This document shows, in pieces, positions 36,561-42,375 of a DNA stretch of 42,375 nt. The DNA lies in assembly GCA_013426805.1 (NCBI GenBank), contig JACDZG010000060.1, forward strand, positions 1 to 42,375, written 5' to 3'. The position numbers and the translations under genes are program-made. Each line of letters starts with the position of its first letter. Within the stretch, counting starts at the first letter, position 1. The notes below the pieces were generated by a model, which worked only from the letters and a program-made list of their open reading frames with translations, did no database searches and was not told the DNA's origin. This DNA is from Chromatiaceae bacterium. Lineage in GTDB: Bacteria > Pseudomonadota > Gammaproteobacteria > Chromatiales > Chromatiaceae.

Positions 36561-36671
36561 GACTAAATCCGCCGGGTTCGGGTAATATCCGGCATCCTAA
36601 CAGATCGACGCCCCGGCTCCGCGACTGCTGCACGTCGCTGTACCGGGGCGATACCGCGCGGACCCTAGGTC

Positions 36672-37535
36672 ATGCGACACGGCATCCTCCGGCGACTGTT
36701 GTGCCGGTTATTGACATGCTTGCTTGCGGGTGTGCCGATGGTCGGCGCCGCCGATGCGACTTTTGCAAAGGCCTACGCCGCGCTGGATAAACGTCAGTTG
36801 ACCGAATGGGGACGGCGCTTCGAGCATGGCGAGGGTATCCCGCGGAATCTGGATAACGCTATCCGGCTCTATTGCAAGGCGGCCAGGCAAGGCGACATGG
36901 ATGCCCAGTATTACCTCGGCTGGCTCTATGCCAACGGCAGCGGGGTCAAGCGCGACGAGGAACTGGCGGCCGCCTGGCTGCATCTGGCGGCCGCGCAGCA
37001 TGACGCGCAGGCGAAACGGATCCTGAGCCACCTGGGTTATTCGAGAAAACCCAAGCGCAAACCCGTCTGTGCACTGACCGACGGTCGCGACGCGCTGCGG
37101 CCGCTGCCGCCTCCGCGACCCCCGGCGGGGCGCGGCGCGGCGCGTCTCCAGCCGGCCGTGGGGCCGATCGCCGCGTTGGTGCGGGACCTGGCGGGTGATT
37201 ATCAATTGGACCCAAATCTGGTCTTGGCCTTGGTCGAGGTTGAGTCTAATTTCAACCCGCGTGCCCAGTCACCGAAAAATGCCCAAGGCCTCATGCAACT
37301 GATCCCGGCGACCGCCGCGCGATTCGGTGTACGCGATGTGTGGGATCCGGAGCAGAACCTGCGCGGCGGTATGGCCTATCTGCGGTGGTTGCTCGGCTAC
37401 TTCAAAGGCGACTTGCGACTGGCTCTCGCGGGATACAACGCCGGCGAAGGGGCGGTGGATCGTCACGGCGGGGTGCCGCCCTTCGCCGAGACGCAAGCCT
37501 ATGTCGCCCGTATCATGGGGAAACTGGCACCCTGA
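36672..37535 (+). CDS. exported lytic transglycosylase with Sel1-like repeats (paralogue 1)
   Basis: The 287-residue protein starts with a Sec signal peptide (Arg-rich n-region, Leu-rich core, cleavage after VGA-A near residue 26). Sel1-like TPR repeats (about 43-120; RRFEHGEGIPRNLDNAIRLY, YYLGWLYANGSGVKRD) precede an SLT catalytic domain (about 165-287). The catalytic Glu is Glu191 (VEVESNFNP), with the family motifs GLMQLIPATA, LRGGMAYL and AGYNAGEGAV. Such enzymes cleave the MurNAc-GlcNAc bond to 1,6-anhydroMurNAc in the periplasm. It is very similar in its SLT part to the protein at 39349-40215 but diverged in the N-terminal half. It lies 68 bp before a predicted methyltransferase on the same strand. 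Lipoprotein status is not supported by a lipobox. Confidence 0.92.
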   Translation: MRHGILRRLLCRLLTCLLAGVPMVGAADATFAKAYAALDKRQLTEWGRRFEHGEGIPRNLDNAIRLYCKAARQGDMDAQYYLGWLYANGSGVKRDEELAAAWLHLAAAQHDAQAKRILSHLGYSRKPKRKPVCALTDGRDALRPLPPPRPPAGRGAARLQPAVGPIAALVRDLAGDYQLDPNLVLALVEVESNFNPRAQSPKNAQGLMQLIPATAARFGVRDVWDPEQNLRGGMAYLRWLLGYFKGDLRLALAGYNAGEGAVDRHGGVPPFAETQAYVARIMGKLAP

Positions 37536-37603
37536 GGCGACTGCACCAGAGTCAGTCCCCCAGGTTGCTCGCTCCGGCGAACATCGTCTCAGGTTCGACT
37601 CGA

Positions 37604-38401
37604 ATGAACGATTTGCACTTAAGCGCGTTGGTACTGATCGGCCTCACCAATCTGGTCCCGGCCGCGACTCCGGTGGTGGCCGTGGACCGCGAACCCGCCA
37701 CGGCGCCCGCCACGGCGCCCGCGGCTCCGACCCGTTCCGTCCACAGTGACCGGGCGGTCAGCCCGTTACTCAACCGTCACTACCAGGACGGGGACCCGCG
37801 CGACTGGACTCAGGTCTTCGAGCGGCCGGGGCGGGAAGTCTTCGACCAGCGCTTCAAGATCGTTCATGCGGTTCGGCCTCACCCAGGGATGCGAATCGCT
37901 GATATCGGTGCCGGGACCGGGCTCTTTACGGTGCTGTTCGCGCGTGCGGTCGGACCGGACGGGGTGGTTTACGCGGTGGATACTTCGCCGAGCTTCGTCG
38001 CCGGCCTGCAGGGCTTGGCCGCGCGCTATCGGGTCGACAATATCGTCGCGGCCGTCAGCACCCAGGAGGATACGCGCCTGCCGGCGGCGGGTATCGAACT
38101 GGCCTTTGTCTGCGATACTTATCATCACTTCGAGTACCCGCGTGCGATGCTGGACTCGATCCATCAGGCGCTGGTTCCCGGCGGCGCGCTGATCATCATC
38201 GACTACCGCCGCCGTCCCGGCCTGAGTTCACCCTGGGTGATGCAGCATGTGCGCGCGGACCGCGACAGGGTAGTGGAGGAGGTCCGGCAGGCGGGGTTCC
38301 GGTTGGTCGAGGAACCCGATTTCCTCATAGAAAACTATTTTCTGCGTTTTGAAAAACGCGGTGACACTGCCGGTTCCGCGGCGGACCCCGGCGCACCCTA
38401 G
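37604..38401 (+). CDS. class I SAM-dependent methyltransferase, possibly exported
   Basis: The start is set at the ATG at 37604 (MNDLHLSALVLIG), giving 265 residues; the frame opens further upstream but overlaps the transglycosylase gene. The Rossmann-fold motif I IADIGAGTGLF, motif II VVYAVDTS and post-motif I CDTYHHFEYP are typical of class I methyltransferases. The first about 25 residues are hydrophobic and followed by an Ala/Pro/Thr-rich linker containing a 12-bp tandem repeat (GCCACGGCGCCC twice), so the protein may carry a signal peptide or membrane anchor, unusual for a SAM enzyme; the n-region lacks a positive charge, which weakens this. The substrate is unknown. Its stop overlaps the Shine-Dalgarno of the next gene. 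Confidence 0.82.
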   Translation: MNDLHLSALVLIGLTNLVPAATPVVAVDREPATAPATAPAAPTRSVHSDRAVSPLLNRHYQDGDPRDWTQVFERPGREVFDQRFKIVHAVRPHPGMRIADIGAGTGLFTVLFARAVGPDGVVYAVDTSPSFVAGLQGLAARYRVDNIVAAVSTQEDTRLPAAGIELAFVCDTYHHFEYPRAMLDSIHQALVPGGALIIIDYRRRPGLSSPWVMQHVRADRDRVVEEVRQAGFRLVEEPDFLIENYFLRFEKRGDTAGSAADPGAP

Positions 38402-38405
38402 GAGG
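38400..38405 (+). promoter_or_regulatory. Shine-Dalgarno of tpm overlapping the upstream stop
   Basis: AGGAGG begins on the second base of the upstream TAG stop, 5 nt before the ATG at 38411. It fixes the tpm start and indicates that the two methyltransferase genes are translationally coupled. Confidence 0.85.
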
Positions 38406-38410
38406 ATCCC

Positions 38411-39082
38411 ATGAACCCCGACTTTTGGTTGGAGCGTTGGCAGCGCGGTGAAACCGGCTGGCACCGGGATGAAATCAACCGCCACCTGTGCGAGTTCTGG
38501 CCCCAACTCGGCCTCCCGACCGGGACCCGGGTCCTGGTGCCCCTGTGCGGCAAGACCACCGACCTGCTGTGGCTCGCCAGCCGCGGAGACCGGGTGCTGG
38601 GGGTCGAGCTCAGTCAACTCGCCGTGGATGCCTTTTTCGCGGAGAACGGCTTGAATCCCACGGTGACGCGGGTGTCCGGGTTCAGCCGTTACCGCGTCGA
38701 TGAGATCGAAGTGCTCTGCGGCGATTTTTTCGACCTGTGCCCGGCGCTGCTCGACGACATCGGGGCCGTCTATGACCGGGCTGCACTGATCGCCCTCCCA
38801 CCTGACCTGCGACTCCGCTACGCCGCCCATCTGGACACGCTGCTCCCGGCACGGGTGCCGCATCTCCTGATTACCCTGGAATACGATCAGGCGCTGCGCT
38901 CCGGACCGCCGTTTTCGATCCAGACCCAGGAGATCGCACAGTTGTTCGGGCAGTGCTACCGGCTGAACATGCTGGCGCAGCTCGATGTCCTCGACGAGTC
39001 ACCGGGCTGGCGCCAACAGGGGTTGACCGAACTGGTGGAACGGGTCTATCGCCTGGATCCGGAGGCGATTTCCCCCGAGTAA
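38411..39082 (+). CDS. tpm: thiopurine S-methyltransferase family protein
   Basis: Bacterial Tpm enzymes methylate thiopurines and, in several gammaproteobacteria, selenite or tellurite compounds using S-adenosylmethionine. The 223-residue protein starts MNPDFWLERWQRGETGWH, the diagnostic N-terminus with WxxRW and GW, then VLVPLCGKTTDLLWLA as SAM motif I (LCGKT rather than GxGxG, as in the family), VLGVELSQLAVDAFF and YDRAALIALPP. Length and layout match Pseudomonas and human TPMT-type proteins. The true substrate cannot be read from sequence. It is coupled to the preceding methyltransferase and followed by a 266-bp gap. Confidence 0.93.
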   Translation: MNPDFWLERWQRGETGWHRDEINRHLCEFWPQLGLPTGTRVLVPLCGKTTDLLWLASRGDRVLGVELSQLAVDAFFAENGLNPTVTRVSGFSRYRVDEIEVLCGDFFDLCPALLDDIGAVYDRAALIALPPDLRLRYAAHLDTLLPARVPHLLITLEYDQALRSGPPFSIQTQEIAQLFGQCYRLNMLAQLDVLDESPGWRQQGLTELVERVYRLDPEAISPE

Positions 39083-39348
39083 CGCGTCCGAAACGGGTTA
39101 TCAACGAACACCATCGCAGGCGTACCCTATGGACTTGCCGAGCCGCGCGGGCGGCGCCGCAACACGGTCACACGGTCGTGCGCGCTCGTCCCGATCGACT
39201 GAAAAATGTATACTACCCTATGATGTTCGCCTCGCCGGATCGGCAAAGCGGAGGTCTTTTCCCAGAGTCCAAGCTCGCATGCCGCGGTCATGGTGCACCC
39301 AATCGGTGGCCGATCACGGCCTAACCGATCGAGTCTGACTAAAGGCAC

Positions 39349-40215
39349 ATGCACGCTCAAGCGCCCACTCGCCGGATACCGCGGATCGGCCTGCTGCTTG
39401 CTCTGTTGGTCGCGCTGCCGGTCTGCGCCAAGGAACTGATCGGCGAGCAAGACAAAGACCCGGCCTTTGAAAAGGCGCTGCTCAGCAAGTCGCCGGCCAA
39501 ACTCCTGGACCTGGCCGCGCGCTATGAGAACGGCCGCGGCGTCACGCAGAACACCCGCAAAGCGGTTCAACTCTACTGCAAGGCCGCGGCCAAAGGGGCC
39601 ACCCGAGCCGCGGTGCAGCTAGGCCAAATCTATGCTTTCGGACGCGGTATCTACCGTGATCAAGACCTGGCGGCCGCCTGGTTCTATCAGGCCGCCGGCA
39701 AACGGGACAGCACCGCGATCAACCTGCTCAAAGTGTTGAAGGTCGACGGGAAACCCAAGCGCGAGACGGAATGTCTGCTGGACCCGCCGTTGCCCCCCGC
39801 GTCGGCGGCCGGGCGCTTTGCCTCTCGCCCCCATCCGGCTAAGGGCAAGGTTGCCGAACTGGTGCGGCAGTTGGCCCCGGGTTTCCAACTGGACCCGGAG
39901 TTGGTGCTGGCGCTCATCGAGGCCGAATCCAATTTCAATCCCCGCGCACTGTCACCCAAGAATGCGCAGGGTCTGATGCAGCTCATCCCCGCGACCGCCG
40001 AGCGTTTCGGTGTCCAGGATGCCTGGGACCCCGAGCAGAATCTGCGCGGCGGTATGGCCTACCTGCGCTGGTTGCTGGCGCGCTTCAAGGGTGACGTCCA
40101 ACTCGCCCTGGCCGGTTATAACGCGGGGGAAGGTGCGGTCGAGCGCCATGGCGGCATTCCGCCCTATGCCGAGACCCGCGCTTATGTGACCCGTATCATC
40201 GCGCGCATCAATTGA
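39349..40215 (+). CDS. exported lytic transglycosylase with Sel1-like repeats (paralogue 2)
   Basis: A 288-residue paralogue of the protein at 36672-37535. A signal peptide (RRIPRIGLLLALLVALPVCA, cleavage after VCA) precedes Sel1-like repeats (about 40-115; ARYENGRGVTQNTRKAVQLY and QIYAFGRGIYRDQDLAAAW) and an SLT domain whose catalytic Glu is Glu193 (IEAESNFNP). GLMQLIPATA, NLRGGMAYLRWLL and AGYNAGEGAVERHGG are shared almost exactly with paralogue 1; the N-terminal 160 residues are much more diverged. A Cys at residue 26 sits near the signal-peptide end, but the context (LPVCA) is a poor lipobox. It is preceded by a 266-bp gap with a TATACT-like hexamer at 39209-39214 and no clear -35. It probably acts on peptidoglycan in the periplasm. 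Confidence 0.92.
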   Translation: MHAQAPTRRIPRIGLLLALLVALPVCAKELIGEQDKDPAFEKALLSKSPAKLLDLAARYENGRGVTQNTRKAVQLYCKAAAKGATRAAVQLGQIYAFGRGIYRDQDLAAAWFYQAAGKRDSTAINLLKVLKVDGKPKRETECLLDPPLPPASAAGRFASRPHPAKGKVAELVRQLAPGFQLDPELVLALIEAESNFNPRALSPKNAQGLMQLIPATAERFGVQDAWDPEQNLRGGMAYLRWLLARFKGDVQLALAGYNAGEGAVERHGGIPPYAETRAYVTRIIARIN

Positions 40216-40293
40216 CGGAGTTTCGTCGCGCGCCGCGATCGGTTGATTCAGTTTCAGGTACTGTTCGGGGCAAGACCGGTCGCAGGGGGTTCA

Positions 40294-41136
40294 ATGGGTT
40301 GGTGGGGCAAAGCGGTAGGTGGCACCTTGGGTCTGCTGGTCGGTGGACCCTGGGGAGCATTGGTTGGGGCGACCCTGGGTCATGGGTTGGATCGCGGGGC
40401 GGCACAGGTGGATCTGTTCGGGCCGGTGCGGGCCGCCGAACGCGCGCGCCTCCAGCAGGTGTTCCTGGAGACCACCTTCAAAGTCATGGGCCACCTCGCC
40501 AAAAGCGATGGTCGGGTCAGCGAGACCGATATCGCCTTTGCCCAGTCGGTCATGACGCGGATGGGCCTCGACGACTCCGGCCGACGTGCGGCCATCCGTC
40601 TCTTCCAGCAGGGCAAGTCGGAGAGCTTCGTGCTCGCGCCCGCCGTCGCTGAGTTTCGGCGCTTGAGCGCCGGTCAGGCCCAGTTGCACCTGCTCTTTCT
40701 TGAAATCCAATTGGCGGCGGCCTATGCGGGCGGGGCGCCGGCCCCGGCTGAGCGTCTGGTGCTGGAGCAGATCCGGGTCGGCTTGCAGATTCCCACGGCC
40801 GGTTTCCGCCGGGTGGAGCGCTTGATCCAGATTCAGGCCCAGATCCTGGGCGGCGGGGGTGCCTGGCGCGGCGGCGGAACCCGCGGCGAGCGTCCGGGCA
40901 CGAGCCAACAACCGGCCGCCGGCTCCCTGTCAGGAGCCTATGCGGTCCTCGGCGTCACGCCCAAGGCAAGTGACGCCGAGGTCAAACGCGCCTATCGGCT
41001 CCTGATGAACCAGCATCACCCGGATAAGCTGGTCTCGCGCGGCGCACCCGCGGAGGCCCTCAAGATGGCCACCCAGAAGACGCAAGAGATTCTCAGCGCT
41101 TACGAGACGATTACCCGCGCGCGCGCGGGGAGCTAA
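40294..41136 (+). CDS. djlA: co-chaperone DjlA (TerB-like and J domain)
   Basis: DjlA is an inner-membrane J-domain protein that stimulates DnaK, in E. coli affecting envelope stress signalling. The start is the ATG at 40294 (MGWWGKAVGG) with GGGGG about 5 nt upstream, giving 280 residues; the 17 earlier in-frame codons are not family-like. An N-terminal glycine-rich transmembrane segment with GxxxG-like spacing (about 5-32) is characteristic of DjlA. It is followed by a TerB-like region (about 45-185) and a C-terminal J domain (about 215-280) with the HPD motif at residues 242-244. It follows paralogue 2 by 78 bp and may share its transcript. The call is firm. Confidence 0.94.
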   Translation: MGWWGKAVGGTLGLLVGGPWGALVGATLGHGLDRGAAQVDLFGPVRAAERARLQQVFLETTFKVMGHLAKSDGRVSETDIAFAQSVMTRMGLDDSGRRAAIRLFQQGKSESFVLAPAVAEFRRLSAGQAQLHLLFLEIQLAAAYAGGAPAPAERLVLEQIRVGLQIPTAGFRRVERLIQIQAQILGGGGAWRGGGTRGERPGTSQQPAAGSLSGAYAVLGVTPKASDAEVKRAYRLLMNQHHPDKLVSRGAPAEALKMATQKTQEILSAYETITRARAGS

Positions 41137-41215
41137 CCTCAATCAACGGTCGACTTCCCTCTTATCGAGATATGGGCAAAAAATATGGCGAGAGTCAGGG
41201 GGCTAGACGAAGGTC

Positions 41216-42001
41216 ATGAAACTCTTAAGTGCGGATATCGTTAACTTCAAGTCGTTGGGTCACTTACCCCTCGATTTCCAGAGTTCATCCGGAGCGGTTC
41301 GCAATCTGACTTGCCTGGTAGGTGACAACGGTGCCGGAAAGACGACGGTGCTGCAAGCGATTGCTTTTGTGTTGTCGCTTGCCACCCGGCGCACGCGCTT
41401 CGCCGACGCATTCGATTGGCATGGCTTCCTCGCGGAGCGGATCGGCAGCATGGGGCGAACCCGCGTGGAGCTTCAGATTGCGCTCACCGATGCTGAAGTG
41501 GCTTTGACGAGTTGGAAAGCGGGCGTCGAGCAATTGCGCCAGTTCCTGGTCGGTTGGTGGGGCTATCATACCTCGCCGGTTCGAGCCGGGGGCAAGGACT
41601 ATATACCCGAGCTACAGGAGAAGTTTTGCGCCGTTTTTCCAGATCGGCGCTTTGTCGGTCTCGCGCCGAAAGAAAGCAGCGGTCCGTTCGGCGCCAATGA
41701 CTTCTATTTTCTCCTGGAGGCACAGGGCCGAACCTGCGACCTGGCCGAAATGTCGTCCGGCGAGCAGGCGGTCTTTCCCTTGGTTTACGAATTCGTGCGC
41801 CTGGATATCAGCAACGCGATCGTGCTGATCGATGAACTCGAACTGCACTTGCATCCTCCCGAGCAGCAGCGGCTATTGGCTTCGCTGCCGCGTCTTGGGG
41901 CAAGCTGTCAGTTCGTCATTTCGACCCACTCGCCCTACTTGACTGATGCCATTCCGAATGAGCACGAGATTCGGTTGGAGGGCGGGAGCCGATGCCTGTA
42001 A
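41216..42001 (+). CDS. AAA/ABC-type ATPase (OLD/RecF-like), first gene of a two-gene module
   Basis: The 261-residue protein is a compact ABC-type ATPase of the RecF/OLD/AAA_15-AAA_21 type. Walker A GDNGAGKTT is at residues 36-44, an ABC signature MSSGEQ at 179-184, Walker B IVLIDE at 202-207 followed by LELHLHP, and the H-loop STHSP at 237-241. There is no transporter or coiled-coil arm, so the middle insertion (about 55-165) must carry any specific function. It overlaps the next gene by 10 bp (41992-42001), showing co-translation. AAA plus DUF4435/TOPRIM pairs occur in anti-phage systems such as PARIS, whose ATPase AriA is longer; this is a shorter ATPase, so it is PARIS-like at most. The ATPase call is firm. 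Confidence 0.88.
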   Translation: MKLLSADIVNFKSLGHLPLDFQSSSGAVRNLTCLVGDNGAGKTTVLQAIAFVLSLATRRTRFADAFDWHGFLAERIGSMGRTRVELQIALTDAEVALTSWKAGVEQLRQFLVGWWGYHTSPVRAGGKDYIPELQEKFCAVFPDRRFVGLAPKESSGPFGANDFYFLLEAQGRTCDLAEMSSGEQAVFPLVYEFVRLDISNAIVLIDELELHLHPPEQQRLLASLPRLGASCQFVISTHSPYLTDAIPNEHEIRLEGGSRCL

Positions 42002-42348
42002 ATCTATTGATCGTAGAGGGTAACCTCGATAACGAAATTCTGACGATGGTGTTCGCAGGCGAGCCTGCTGTGAAAACTGGCGGCTCGAAAAATGGCTTGG
42101 CACCACAGGCGCGATACGAGCGTGAGAAGAATAGGGTAAAGGTGGCCTATTTGCGTGACCGTGACTTTGATCATGAACCGTCGCCGGACTATCACACTAT
42201 CACAATTGATCGCCAGGATGGCGATACAGTGCTGGGATGGCGTTGGGCACGTCATGAAATCGAGAATTACCTGCTTGATCCGGCGATCGTCGAAAGGGTC
42301 ATTGGTATCTCGGGGCGCGTCCAGGGCAATCGCATCAAGCAATGCTAA
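41992..42348 (+). CDS. DUF4435/TOPRIM-like protein, short, possibly frameshifted (window edge)
   Basis: The frame begins MPVNLLIVEG (Glu9), then VAYLRDRDFD (Asp56, Asp58) and ARHEIENYLLDP (residues 87-96), a pattern typical of DUF4435 proteins, which carry a TOPRIM-like nuclease fold (in PARIS, AriB). The frame ends at 42348 after 118 residues, too short for the family as I know it (usually well over 200). The last 26 bases of the window in another frame read LAVADAPA, continuing HQAMLI from inside the overlap, and this resembles the helical segment expected after the ENYLLDP motif, so a frameshift or a sequencing error between 42300 and 42345 is possible. The ATG lies within the ATPase gene end, so the two are coupled. 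Confidence 0.65.
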   Translation: MPVNLLIVEGNLDNEILTMVFAGEPAVKTGGSKNGLAPQARYEREKNRVKVAYLRDRDFDHEPSPDYHTITIDRQDGDTVLGWRWARHEIENYLLDPAIVERVIGISGRVQGNRIKQC

Positions 42349-42375
42349 TATTAGCGGTTGCCGATGCACCTGCGT

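Noticed and set aside
37340-37603. Long upstream extension of the methyltransferase gene
   Set aside because: The upstream frame overlaps the conserved end of the transglycosylase gene, and the residues do not resemble a protein domain.

Overview
The window looks like chromosomal DNA of a GC-rich gammaproteobacterium. The clearest evidence is the conserved run tig-clpP-clpX-lon-hupB-ppiD on the minus strand, together with E. coli-type PurB, MaeB, HemN, PrmB, IscR, MtfA, DjlA and a dihaem cytochrome c4. The mix of glycogen genes, cytochrome c4, caspase/CHAT proteins and short GC-rich hairpin repeats would suit a purple sulfur bacterium (Chromatiaceae). That placement is inference; no photosynthesis gene is present. 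I see no rRNA, CRISPR array, intact insertion sequence or prophage.

Layout. 1-2351 (minus): yceH, a secretin-N-like exported protein and a DUF7931-like protein. 2352-3752: an OmpA-family envelope protein (plus), with terminator-like RNA structures on both sides. 3753-7959 (minus): purB and maeB. 8181-15256 (minus): a peptidase-rich accessory module made of a metacaspase, a giant 1828-residue protein (two alpha/beta-hydrolase regions, a macro-like region, a CHAT protease domain and a helical tail) and an M15-type peptidase. 15257-15722: REP/MITE-like repeats. 15723-19456: divergent glgB and glgC. 19573-20346: a decayed beta-helix gene. 20411-29279 (minus): the protein-quality-control cluster tig, clpP, clpX, lon, hupB, tRNA-Val(TAC), tRNA-Asp(GTC), ppiD. 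29749-33972 (minus): hemN, a small conserved protein, prmB, an iscR without an isc operon, and mtfA. 34402-41136 (mostly plus): cytochrome c4, an endonuclease/exonuclease/phosphatase-family protein, a zinc-ribbon protein (minus), two paralogous lytic transglycosylases flanking two methyltransferases, and djlA. 41216-end (plus): an ABC/AAA-type ATPase overlapping a DUF4435/TOPRIM-like gene, cut by the window edge.

The most interesting parts are the metacaspase / hydrolase-CHAT / M15 module and the ATPase-DUF4435 pair. Both have the architecture of biological-conflict (anti-phage or abortive-infection) systems. In the first, two caspase-fold proteases with intact His/Cys dyads sit with lipase-like folds, one of which has Cys at the usual Ser nucleophile position. 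The tight spacing of the last two genes suggests co-expression, and the first protease could act on the second protein or on a shared target. The ATPase-DUF4435 pair resembles the PARIS (AriA/AriB) arrangement with a shorter ATPase. Neither function is proven by sequence alone.

Many open frames extend upstream of the likely starts; the starts given here were trimmed to the family-typical Met or to a visible Shine-Dalgarno sequence, as noted per gene.
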